NCBI GenBank assembly: GCA_951394045.1
Contig: OX595986.1
Coordinates: forward strand, 1,364,001-1,428,000
Direction of reading: 5' to 3'
Length of the DNA stretch: 64,000 nucleotides
Source: Nitzschia sp. DOCU1
Taxonomy: Eukaryota > Bacillariophyta > Bacillariophyceae > Bacillariales > Bacillariaceae
The translations under genes and the position numbers were made by a program. Shown in pieces: positions 41,965-51,788 of the stretch. The notes beneath the pieces are model-generated. The model did no database searches. It saw only the letters and a list, made by a program, of their open reading frames with translations, and was not told the DNA's origin. Position 1 is the stretch's first letter, and every line of letters starts with the position of its first letter.

Positions 41965-44900
41965 CTATATGTGTCGTAGATAGCGTCGACCTTCAGGGAC
42001 TGGGTCCGGTGGCGGGCACCCCGTGACGACATTGCACTCTCGTTGGCATTTCATGTAGATTGGCTTGTTTTGGTTGTAAATATCCACGCCATTGCACCAT
42101 TCCACTGGGTCTCGTTTATCTGGCTTGATAAATTGACATTGCTTCACTTTCATTACTTCTGGATCGTCACCAAGGCCAGTAAACTGAAATTCCTCAAACG
42201 GGGAATTATCGCAAGAGAAAATTTCTCCATTGGCGGTTTGCGTTGTTAGCTGAACAGCACCAGCTGCATCGCCACCGACAGGTGCCGGCGTCGCTTCGAC
42301 GGTCGCAGTCGTAGCAGGCACAGGTGCTGGCGTTGCTTCGACGGGAGCAGGTGTAGCAGGTACAGGTGCCGATGTTGCTTCGACGGGAGCAGGTGTAGCA
42401 GGTACAGGTGCCGGTGTTGCTTCGACTGGAGCAGGTGTAGCAGGCACAGGTGCCGGTGTTGCTTCGACTGGAGCAGGAGTAGCACGCACAGGCGCCGGTG
42501 TGGCTTCGACGGGAGCAGGTGTAGCAGGTACAGGTGCTGGTGTGGCTTGGACGGGGGCGGGAGTGGCAACCGGCTCAGCCGCAGTATTCGAAACGGTTTT
42601 CGTCGACTCCGTAGACTCCGGTGGCGGACAGCCAGTGATAACGCTACATTCTCGTTGGCATTTCATGTAGATAGGCTTGTTCTGGTTGTACATATCCAAG
42701 CCGTTGCACCATTCCATCGGGTCTCGTTTGTCTGGCTTGATGAACTGACACTGTTTAACTTTGATTGTGTCTGGATCATCGCCAAGGCCAGTAAACTGAA
42801 ATTCCTCAAATGCAGAGTTGTCGCACGTAAAACCATCTCCAACAGCTTGTGTTGTTAGCTGAAGAGTTGGTCCTTGTGCCTCACCACTGTTCGCTGGTTC
42901 AGTCTGAACTGGCGCTGGTGTTGGCTGAACGGGAGCAGGAGTAGGAGCGACAGGTGCCGGCGTTGGCTGGACGGGAGGGAGCGTTGGAGCGACGACAGGT
43001 GCCGGCGTCGCTTGGACGGGAGCAGGCGTCGGATCGGCCGCCGCCTTGAGTACAGGCGACCCATTTTCATCTAAAAGAGTAACTTTCACTTTCATTGAGT
43101 GATTAGGTCCGTCCAGTACTTCAATAATGATTCCGGTGGCCCTTTCCTCCCCATAAGCAATCGACTTGGTGTTGGGGTACGTTTTGGTGCTCCCGTCGTT
43201 CATCGTTACGCCTTCGTTGGAGATTTTCATGGCGACATTCGGCGCACCGGATAGGACTCGAAACGCGTCGAACTCGTCACCACGGTTCACGTTACTCTCG
43301 AGGTCAAAGTTGCCATCGCCTTGAACAACCGACACTCTCGAATGAACCATGGGCCATGACGGATCCGTTGCTGGTCTGGCAGTGTTGAAGCGAATGACTT
43401 CTTGTCCGTCGCTTTCGCCGAGAAGTCCAGTATGATCGACATACCAAATGATGATTCCTTGTCGGTCCAGATTGCCGCTTACGAGCCGCACATCTTGACC
43501 GCATGCTTGACGATTCTCAAGCAGGAAGTATCTGTTCAAGACAAAGCCGGTGTTAGTCACGCAATGGCAATGCTTGTTCACCTGAAACTGGTAGACTTAC
43601 TCTTCTCCATGCTGGTCGCTCGCCATTCGATGAGAGATCCGATAGATCGTGTCGGAATCACAAGAGGCAGTGATACTGATTTCCTGAGTATAAGTGACAT
43701 CGATGACATCCAGCCAGCCAAGTAAATGGCGGGAATATCCTGACATGAGACCTGGGTAGCTCGCGCTAGTGTCCCAGCCATACATGTTGCCTATTCGACA
43801 TACCAACAACAAAACACGAGTGAGGCAATGGAAGCACCCAAAAGGCACATGGGACGCTCCTACGGTGAAACTTACCCATGAATCCCCAGTTTCCAATTCC
43901 ATAATCTACACCAGGCTTCCCGTACATGTCCGGGAGCCCGAGATAGTGGGCTCCTTCATGGACGCCAATCGCAATCCCTGTGGTATCCCAAACGCTTCCG
44001 GCGCCGCTGGGTGGGCAAACATCCTTCACACTGGAGAAGACATAAAAACGCCCGACCTTGACGCCGAGATCATAGCCAAATTCTCTTGTGAATTCAAAAC
44101 ACTCATCCTGGGGAGCTGAATGGGACCAAATGCGATTTTCATAGGAAGCATTAGTCTCGCAGTCATTACCATTGGATTCGGCGGCTGCCCCAGAATGGAG
44201 GATAGCCAAACCATCCAAAAAGCCGTCGTTGTCTTCATCAAATGAAGTTAAACCATTTGCTCCTAGAGTCTCTGCGTATTTCGCCAACGCCTCGGCCCAG
44301 CACTCCCGTGTCACGTCCAAGTTAAAGCCATTTTGCCCACCCGAGCAGTAGGCTTCTGTTTTGGAGATTTGGATCCAATCCGAAACGTGTGTATCCATCA
44401 CAAAGGTATCAAACGAGTTGGATCGGTAGGCATCCGAAATCGAACCTGTGGATGCCACACCTGTTCCAGTGGGACCATTATGATTAAAGAGAACGTTGAT
44501 ATCTTCGGGGGAGGGCAACTTGCGAGCTGCATGATCGGAGAATCGCACCAAAAGTGCCAACTGTTTCAGGTAACACGGATCCACGGTAGTAGCATCTTGT
44601 TCACACAAGAGCGATTCCGGCTTTCCGGCAAGTCTTCGAAGCTTGCGTAAAACCTCCTCTTCGCCTTCCTCCTGACGGAAATCATAATCATTCATCAAAT
44701 TCGGCTTGAGCCCCTCCAACGTTTCCGGGTCGACCTGGCCCACTCTTGCCTCTGCCATGGGCTCCATTCGTCCGTGCATCTTGCGAGCATACACGTAATA
44801 CCCATGCTTATCTTTCAGCACTGTGAATCCTTTCGAGTCCGCCAACCAAGCATAGTGTTCGTCACCATGCAGGAAGAGTTCAGGAGTCGAAGTGCCATCG

Positions 44901-45010
44901 GGTTGTGGAAAGATGGCTGGATGGGTCGATGCCGGGCCAGCCAAAGATATTGATGGAAGACTGCCCAAATAACAGGCACCAACTAACGACAGTATTCTGT
45001 ATTGTCTCAT
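41965..45010 (-). CDS. Secreted M6-type metalloprotease with Pro/Thr repeats and two Cys-rich modules
   Basis: Three exons: 43876-45010, 43601-43790 and 41965-43531, with introns of 85 and 69 nt, giving 963 residues. A signal peptide (MRQYRILSLVGACYLGSL) starts the protein. The zinc site HEGAHYLGLPD near residue 352 matches the HEXXHxxGxxD form of M6 (immune inhibitor A-like) proteases. The part after the catalytic region ends with two copies of a roughly 75-residue module sharing FEEFQFTGLGDDP, KQCQFIKPDKRDP, EWCNG and QNKPIYMKCQREC. These are separated and preceded by TPAPV repeats, probably O-glycosylated linkers. Likely an extracellular or wall-bound protease; the modules may bind wall polymer (inference). 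Confidence 0.8.
42270..42560 (-). repeat. 42-bp coding minisatellite
   Basis: About seven imperfect copies of a 42-bp unit encode TPAPVEATPAPVPA-type 14-residue repeats in the metalloprotease linker. Shorter related units lie at 42,890-43,040. Copy number is likely to vary between strains. Confidence 0.85.
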
Positions 45011-45637
45011 TGTGAATACTAAATGGATTGTGGATTGAGTAAAGGTAGATAAGAGATCTCGTGTCCTCTTTCACTCCTTGGAATTGTTTGCTCTTTGTGT
45101 TGTAACGAGCACCTCAAGAGCGAGAACTCCCTCCACAATTGCGGCACAGTAGTAAAGAGGCCCAAGCGCTGGTCGTAGAAACTTGCACTTCCCTTCGGCT
45201 TGGGAGAAAAGATCCTTTGCCTTTCTGTCTTGCTCTTGATAAGCCCCTCTCATTTTACAAGCCTTGTGGGTTCTATTTATTTAACAACAAAGAATTCGGC
45301 CCGCGTTGAAACCACACATCATAATTAGAGCCCAAGATTGAACAATGTCTCGTCGAATGTCAACGACGTCACATTCGGCTCCAGTAATCGAACGAATCAA
45401 CAAATCGGTTCTGTCCTTCGTCCGAGCAATGAACTGATCCGCCACCCGCCATCAACAAGATGTGTCATGCGCGCTCATCATCTCCCTCCAACGCGAAATC
45501 GCGCACTAATATTTCCAAACGTTGAACCGCAGATGCTTTTTTTGGGCTTGTCAAAGGGATCATTGTCGAACAAACGTCCCTTCTCACCACCAAAGGTGTT
45601 TGGAGGAAGTGACTGTCGTTCCATAAGCTTACAATTC
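45011..45637. promoter_or_regulatory. Divergent region between metalloprotease and PLP-enzyme genes
   Basis: The frame of the following PLP enzyme is open from 45,338, with ATGs at 45,467 and 45,533, so part of this stretch may be coding if an upstream start is used. Otherwise nothing is supported. Confidence 0.35.
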
Positions 45638-47524
45638 ATGATGCTGGGACGAAAGGGTTCGGGCATTGCCCGAAAGTTCTTGTCTGCGGCAGCAGCAGCA
45701 ACGAAGACGAGCCCCACGACGACATCCAGTCGCCCCCTGTTTCTCGCTTCGCCTGCTCCTCAACGCTGCACTTTTGCCAGTGTTCCTACGGACGATTTCT
45801 CCGAGGTTATCAAATCCGAGCTTCCCCACGAGAGCAAACCACTAGGAAGTCCGCTACCCTTTGATGAGCACGCTTGTTCCGTGTCGTTGCCTACCTGGAG
45901 TTCTGTGGTGGGTTACGAAGAAGGCGACGAAACCGTAACGTCAGCGATGCAATGTGGATATCCACGTTTTGTGTATCATCCCTATGTACTTCAACTGGCA
46001 CAACTTTTTCTGGAAACATATTCAAAAGGCAATGAGGATTGTCTTGTGCTTCCCACCAAAGAAGCAGCCTTAAGGTGTCAATCCTTTGTGCAACAAGCGT
46101 TGCTGGAACGCGATATGGTCAGCACGGACGTGGCGTTAATAGAACGTTCCGAGCAGCAGCAACAACGACAAAAGAATCCGTCATCTTTTAAAATTCGAGT
46201 GGAATCCTTTGAAAAGGCAGGCGTCTATGCCGTGATTTTCCCCGCCAAAACGGAAGCGGGGATGGCCGCCAAGGCGTACTGGCAACACACTGGGGAACTG
46301 GTGAGTAGCCGTCGTGCGTCTCGGGCACTCTTAGCCTTGGGACGTTCCTTTGAAAAGCGAGTGACATGTTGTCCCAAGACGGGAACTCCTAGCATATATC
46401 ATTCTTGTGACCAAGAAAATGAGGAATCATCTTCCTTTGTTCAACTCCAACAAAGAATTTCGGGATGGACAAACGTATCGACTGAAAACATATTTTTGCT
46501 TCCCAGTGGCATGGCTACAATTTACAAAGCATTGCGTTCTGCCCGTCGATATCAACTAGAAAAGAATCCTGCCTCTCGTGGAGGGTCCTCCATTGTATAC
46601 GGCTTTCCGTATTTGGATACCCTCAAAATGTGTTCTCGAACGGAATTTTCGCCGGGCGGGGTAGAATTCTTTGGGAATGGCGACGCCAAAGACTTGGCAA
46701 ATTTGGAACGTATTTTGGAGCAACGAACAAATTCTCGGTGGAGTGCGCTCTTTACAGAAGTCCCTTCCAATCCTCTTTTGCAGTGTCCAGATCTGCACAA
46801 GTTGCGCGAGCTAGCCGACAAACACGATTTCTGCCTGGTCGTCGATGATACCATTGGAAACTTTCTGAATATTGACATGATTGAATCAGGTCTGGCGGAT
46901 GCCGTCTGTACAAGTTTGACCAAACTAGTGTCGGGCAGAGGAGATGCCATTGCTGGGAGTGTAGTAGCGAATCCCTACACGGAAAAGGGACGATGGATGC
47001 GGGACGACATGGCCAAAGACACGGATGCTTTTGGAGGACTCTACGAGGCTGATGCACGGGCCATGGTATACAATAGCCGGGACTTTGTCGAACGCAACGC
47101 CAAGATCAACGAGACGAGCGAACGACTGGCCGACTTTCTATACAACCATCCTGATGTGGAGACTGTTTGGTATCCCAAGTATGTGGCGCCACTTTACCCC
47201 AAGTACCAAAAGAGCAACGGAGGCTTTGGTGGACTCATGTCAATACATCTACACTCTCATATTTGCCAACGGACATTCTATGATGCCTTGGATGTGGCCA
47301 AGGGTCCTTCGCTAGGAACCAACTTTACCCTGGTTTGCCCCTACACTCTTCTCGCACACTACCACGAACTGGATTTCGCCATGAGTTACAATGTTCCACC
47401 GAATCTGATTCGCATTGCCGTGGGCCTCGAAGAGTTTGACGAACTCAAAGCCAAATTTGAATCAGCCCTCCGGAAAAGTCGGCTACATCCCAAAATCAAG
47501 AAAGTGGCCGCAACGTCTGCCTAG
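45638..47524 (+). CDS. Cystathionine gamma-synthase-like PLP enzyme
   Basis: About 628 residues from the ATG at 45638. It belongs to the Cys/Met-metabolism PLP-dependent family. Seen: FLLPSGMATIYKALRSAR, the cofactor-contact segment DDTIGNF, and the PLP lysine in TSLTKLVSGRGDAIAG. A long N-terminal domain (VGYEEGDETVTSAMQCGYPR) resembles the fungal STR2-type enzymes that make cystathionine from an activated homoserine and cysteine. The chosen start gives a basic, Ala/Ser-rich leader (MMLGRKGSGIARKFLSAA) suited to mitochondrial or plastid import; ATG 45467 would add 57 residues. The exact reaction within the family is inferred. Confidence 0.85.
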   Translation: MMLGRKGSGIARKFLSAAAAATKTSPTTTSSRPLFLASPAPQRCTFASVPTDDFSEVIKSELPHESKPLGSPLPFDEHACSVSLPTWSSVVGYEEGDETVTSAMQCGYPRFVYHPYVLQLAQLFLETYSKGNEDCLVLPTKEAALRCQSFVQQALLERDMVSTDVALIERSEQQQQRQKNPSSFKIRVESFEKAGVYAVIFPAKTEAGMAAKAYWQHTGELVSSRRASRALLALGRSFEKRVTCCPKTGTPSIYHSCDQENEESSSFVQLQQRISGWTNVSTENIFLLPSGMATIYKALRSARRYQLEKNPASRGGSSIVYGFPYLDTLKMCSRTEFSPGGVEFFGNGDAKDLANLERILEQRTNSRWSALFTEVPSNPLLQCPDLHKLRELADKHDFCLVVDDTIGNFLNIDMIESGLADAVCTSLTKLVSGRGDAIAGSVVANPYTEKGRWMRDDMAKDTDAFGGLYEADARAMVYNSRDFVERNAKINETSERLADFLYNHPDVETVWYPKYVAPLYPKYQKSNGGFGGLMSIHLHSHICQRTFYDALDVAKGPSLGTNFTLVCPYTLLAHYHELDFAMSYNVPPNLIRIAVGLEEFDELKAKFESALRKSRLHPKIKKVAATSA

Positions 47525-47555
47525 CTACTATTTTTCATCACTCTTCTTTCACACA

Positions 47556-47580
47556 CTACTACTACTACTACTACTACTAG
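47556..47580 (+). repeat. CTA trinucleotide microsatellite
   Basis: About eight ACT/CTA triplets just after the stop of the PLP enzyme gene, in its presumed 3' UTR. Confidence 0.85.
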
Positions 47581-47677
47581 AAATTATCTAGCTTGACTAA
47601 GGTGCTAACAATAGCCGCACGATATAGTAGAATAAGTAGGGATAATGGAATACGGAACGAACAGTATCATGATTCCT

Positions 47678-48189
47678 TTATCCCCCGAAAAATTCGGCGT
47701 CTGCCTTTTTGGTGACGCTCGTTAGCGTGCCTCCCGATTCTTTGAAATCCGCCCAGGCCTTGTAATGCGCTTGAGTCTTGTGGAAATCCACATCCGACGG
47801 CGACTTGTATACTTCATAAAAGAAGAATTTATTAGGACTATCTTGAGCTCGCAATACATCTGAATGCAATACAATGCCATGGCACAGCACAGAGTGAGTT
47901 ATATGCGAGATCGGGAGCGACTTGTGACAAACGCCGACTTACCAAAACGCAAACATCCGGGCTCCTTTCGAGATTCGACAGCATTGGTTTCAATCATTTT
48001 GAGAAATTCATCCATGCGATTCGGATCAATCTCCGCTTCCACAATGACAGAAAAGGGCTTGGACATGTTGAGTGTAGTGGAGGAATAGGATCTGGCAGCA
48101 GTGGTAACAAAGGATGGCTTTTTAGCAGAGGAAAAGGCTTGAGAGGAGCGAAGCAAGAGATGGCAAGCACTAGAAGAGAGCAACTTCAT
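47678..48189 (-). CDS. ABM-domain monooxygenase-like protein, organelle-targeted
   Basis: Two exons, 47943-48189 and 47678-47859, with an 83-nt GTAAGT...TCAG intron, giving 142 residues. The first 40 residues (KLLSSSACHLLLRSSQAFSS, Arg/Ser-rich) look like a mitochondrial leader, followed by MSKPFSVIVEAEIDP. The rest is one antibiotic-biosynthesis-monooxygenase fold: PGCLRF joined over the splice site to DVLRAQDSPNKFFFYEVYKS, then HKTQAHYKAW. ABM proteins are small cofactor-free oxygenases (quinol oxidation) or ferredoxin-like dimers. Substrate unknown. Convergent with the PLP enzyme gene. Confidence 0.8.
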
Positions 48190-48623
48190 TCTTGGCGTTG
48201 TTGGGAATATCCGAAGTATGAGTGGGAATCCGCTGCAAAAAGATATCCAAGGGCCATGGTCATCCGCGAGGATCCCCGAAGGGTACGATAGTTGGATCCT
48301 GTGACGTTGCCAAAAGATCGGTGTTGTCACTAACATGAAAACGTACGCAAGCAAGACGGGTTTTGTTGACTCATTCGACTTCCCACTGACGTTAGTTCGC
48401 CACCACTCAAAAAATTCTGGACCAAATTGCATCGGCCGCCACATCGAAACGCCAAAGAAGCAGGGCGAAGCAAGCCAAAAGTGATGGGTTATCGAACAAA
48501 GTGTCGCCCACGGATGCAACAACACATCATACCCTGCCAAGTCACAAAACAGATACCTTGAAGCCGTTTGAGATTTGTATTTTACGTCCACTACTGATAG
48601 CGGCAGAAAGAAGACAACAAAGA
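48190..48623. promoter_or_regulatory. Divergent intergenic region
   Basis: Between the leftward ABM gene and the rightward RRM gene. Open frames cross it on both strands, but none has an ATG with recognisable protein features. Confidence 0.35.
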
Positions 48624-49475
48624 ATGAGAATACTTTCCATACTAATTGCCAATCACGTTCTGTTGGCAGCCAACGCCTGGGTGCCAAAAGCATCCGTTGT
48701 GCCGGTCGACCGATTGTTTGTCACGCGCCTCAATGATGAACAACAACAAGAACGAAAATTTGCACAACCACGAAAGAAGTTTGGCGGTGACGCCAAATTG
48801 GCGGTCAAATATGAAGAAAAGATCAAGACGGCAGGCCGAGTCGGAACCAAACGATTTGTGGATCCGAACAAGGTGTTTATTGGAAATTTGCCATTTTCGA
48901 CCGACGCGGACGCACTCGCAAAGTTTGTCTTGAATAGCATGGGTCAGTCGAAGCTTGTACTTCATTCTTCCAAGGTTATTTATGAGTGGAAGACGGGCAA
49001 GTCTAAAGGGTATGGTTTTGTGGTGTTTACCGACCCGATTTATGCCACTGTGTGTGTGGAAGCCTTGAACGGGAAAATGCTCGATGGACGAGCAGTGACA
49101 GTTTCACAGGGCCAGAAGAAGGATCAAGAGAACCAGCTCTATCTAAAGAAGAAGAGAAAAGCAGCCGAAACAGATGAGGATGCTGCCATTGCTAGTGCGT
49201 TGGAAGAGGCTGAAAGCGACGAAGAATTCGATGATGATGACGACGACGACGAAATTCCAGTGTTTGGTGGCGGCAGTGACGAAGATCTGGAACTCGACGC
49301 CATGCTATTTGGACTATCTGGTGACGATGATGAAGAGGACGGAGATTATGATGGAATCTTTTTGGAACGAAAGCCGATATACGAGGATGTGGACCCAAAT
49401 CTCAATCGGGAACAACGGCGAGAAGCGGCGAAACGTTTGAGACGAACGAAACTACCGCACAAGGGATTTGGGTAA
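48624..49475 (+). CDS. Plastid-directed RRM RNA-binding protein with acidic tail
   Basis: A 283-residue protein, ATG at 48624, single exon. The N-terminus is a short signal peptide (MRILSILIANHVLLAANA) followed directly by WVP, fitting the ASAFAP-type plastid entry site with an aromatic residue at +1. One RRM follows: RNP2 KVFIGNLPF near residue 90 and RNP1 SKGYGFVVF near 130. A basic KKKRKAAE segment, a long Asp/Glu run (EEFDDDDDDDEIP) and a basic helix (NREQRREAAKRLRRTK) complete it. Probably binds plastid RNA for processing or ribosome assembly. The acidic tail resembles nucleolar RRM proteins, so a nucleolar location is the alternative if the leader is not used. Confidence 0.8.
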   Translation: MRILSILIANHVLLAANAWVPKASVVPVDRLFVTRLNDEQQQERKFAQPRKKFGGDAKLAVKYEEKIKTAGRVGTKRFVDPNKVFIGNLPFSTDADALAKFVLNSMGQSKLVLHSSKVIYEWKTGKSKGYGFVVFTDPIYATVCVEALNGKMLDGRAVTVSQGQKKDQENQLYLKKKRKAAETDEDAAIASALEEAESDEEFDDDDDDDEIPVFGGGSDEDLELDAMLFGLSGDDDEEDGDYDGIFLERKPIYEDVDPNLNREQRREAAKRLRRTKLPHKGFG

Positions 49476-50267
49476 AGAAAGAAGATAGACTGTTAGTTTG
49501 AGAGACGGTTGAGATGCAAACTACCTTGCCATTGCAGTTTCACACCAAGCAGCAGTAGCAGTAGAAGAAATATCTCCATACGTTGTTGCATTCACCCATA
49601 GATCATGACTAGGATACAGATCTTTTGTTAACCTTCATCTTGATAGCAGTTCCGTAGCCCTACATGGAACCGTTTTACAACTAAGCTACGTTTGCTCTAC
49701 AGTCTGAGATCACAAACCCCACTCACAACCCACTGTACCTCTTGTTGCACCAGGGCCTATACTACGACGGCAATACTAGAGAATCATGCAAGGCTTTGTT
49801 TGATGGACGGGCACAAACTATGCGCATACAGAGCCACTTTGGGGTACCACTAGACGTCGCTTGGCTGCGCGCAAGGATAGCCGCACTACCTGTTGAGACT
49901 TGCGCAACTTGACAATATGTGGTGGTATACAAAACTATAAACATTAAGTTTCAAGGTCTGCGTATGAACAGTCGTAGCTAGTTGTTGTTGTTGTTGTAGC
50001 GCATGCTCCAGATGCACTGGGCATGTTCCTGAAAGATAGGATACCGAGCTGCGGGAACCAATGATGGATCATCCAGTTCCACAGTAGCAGCTGGCTTTTA
50101 GTTTGTCGTGCCACTAGGTTTCATTCAAAGGAAGAGAGAGGAAGAGGAAAGAGCTTCCAAGAAACCTCCAGAGACGGCTGTAACGTCAAGGAAGCAGTGG
50201 CGACCCAAAAGAAAGTCCTGATTGTCACAGCCTCGTATATGAAAGCAATATACGTAGAACATATTGC
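49476..50267. other. Intergenic, nothing supported
   Basis: About 790 bp between convergent genes. Contains a GTT/GTA repeat near 49,981-50,000 and a CAGCAGTAG run near 49,550. No gene seen on either strand. Confidence 0.5.
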
Positions 50268-50936
50268 TCACCCAAACATGGAACGCAGCAGTGGCCTTCG
50301 TTTTGGTGCAGCACCAGCGTTCTGTTTCGTTCGTTCATCTGCCACTACAATCGAACGTGCAGCCTCACGTTGTCGCTGTTTGTAGAATTTTGCTGCCTCC
50401 TTCGTGGCTAGCTTGAGCTCCTTTTGCGCATAGCCGTACCGGATCAGCATCCCGTATCGGTCGCTACCGTTTGTTCGCTTCATGCGGCTCTCTTCTCCAC
50501 CATGGTTTGCTGATGTTGGTGACGTGGCATATTTACCCCTCCTTTGGTTTTCCTCTATCGGCGCCAGTCCCTTGTCGTTGTAGTTCCAGCCCAGCGCTAA
50601 TCCCATGTAAATGTTCGTGGAATCAATGACTCGCTCGTATTCCCGGACTTGGACTTTCCCAAAACTCACAGACGACGCCGCGGACTCCGGCCCCTCACTT
50701 CGCACTGATTTTGCCGTCCATTCATTCGAAAGACTGTGCCCAATATTGGCAAACTCATTCATAAACTTGTTTTCAGAATCATCGTCGCGATGGTCCACCT
50801 TCTTGGGGGGCTCGGACGGTGCGGGGTGCAGAGGCCTATTGCGGGAATCTGTGCCGGTGGACTTCTCTTCAAAATATTCACCAGCACCTCCTATGGACTC
50901 TCCTATCGTATCGACGAGTTGCTGAAGCAACGACAT
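50268..50936 (-). CDS. Hypothetical protein with a diatom-type VREYERV motif
   Basis: 222 residues from the ATG at 50936. The frame is open to 51,299, but only a methionine-poor, low-quality extension would be added. The start (MSLLQQLVDTIGESIGG) is a short amphipathic helix, followed by a polar region. A block SVSFGKVQVREYERVI and then ALGWNY near residues 97-125 resembles a short motif I associate with many uncharacterised diatom proteins (V-x-F-x-x-V-x-V-R-x-Y ... W). The last third is helical and basic with Lys/Arg/Ala repeats. Function unknown; no targeting signal or membrane segment is seen. Confidence 0.6.
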   Translation of the reverse strand: MSLLQQLVDTIGESIGGAGEYFEEKSTGTDSRNRPLHPAPSEPPKKVDHRDDDSENKFMNEFANIGHSLSNEWTAKSVRSEGPESAASSVSFGKVQVREYERVIDSTNIYMGLALGWNYNDKGLAPIEENQRRGKYATSPTSANHGGEESRMKRTNGSDRYGMLIRYGYAQKELKLATKEAAKFYKQRQREAARSIVVADERTKQNAGAAPKRRPLLRSMFG

Positions 50937-51788
50937 CTTTTGATTCCTTGTATGTGTGGTGCTTGGCTTTGTTTGTTGACAGTAGAGGTTTGCAAACAAA
51001 CAAAACACGACACACCTATCGCAGAATGGCACTCGCTTGCTTTCTCTCTTCTCTCCTCTTCCTCGTGGCGTCGCTCCGCCTCGCTGCAGAGTGTTAGCAG
51101 CCGGGCGGCGGTGGATGGATGGATGACTCGTATTTGCGCGAATGTGTATCGATACGAATGGTGGGAGAGTGCCGCCACCGTTATTGGCATTCCGACCCCG
51201 ACATGCCGTACATTGCAGTAAAATCTCTACGTGGCGTGCTAGAAAGCACGCAATCGTATCGCGCCCTGCGTCACTTGGTTTTTTGTCCGACGAAATCAAG
51301 CGGGGATCGCCAACCCAGCTTCGCCCTTAATTAAAATAACATCAATTTTGTCAGGCAATCCGTTGAGATATTGGCTTCCGCGGGAAAATTGGCCGAGTCT
51401 TCTAAATAGATGTGTCGGTGTGACAATTTTAAAATCGCTCCAATCTTCGCAAGATTTCTTTTTTTGTAGCAGTGGTTGGGACTGCCGCACGACTGGATGA
51501 AAGTTACACACGTCAGTGCGGGGGAAGGGTCGTCGGCAGCAAGATATCTTCCAAATCTTGTGGTGCTGTGTGACGCTCCTTGTGATCTTTTGGCCTTCAG
51601 CATTGACGAAGAGTATCCAAATCAAGGATTGACTTCGACAAGGGGAAATATCGGAAGACGAACGACATGCAAGTGGAAATGTGGTGACTGCTTTCGTCAA
51701 GCACAGTACAGACGACTTTATTTTGTAACGAGCACGACGGGTTGTCCTCTATCGGCACATTACATCCATTTGGCGGTTCATCGTCAAG
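50937..51788. promoter_or_regulatory. Divergent intergenic region
   Basis: Between the leftward motif protein and the rightward ABC transporter. No convincing gene. The putative upstream extension of the leftward frame falls here. Confidence 0.35.

Noticed and set aside
42246..42569. Leucine/histidine-rich frame in the metalloprotease repeat
   Set aside because: It is an alternative frame of the 42-bp minisatellite that codes for the Pro/Thr linker.
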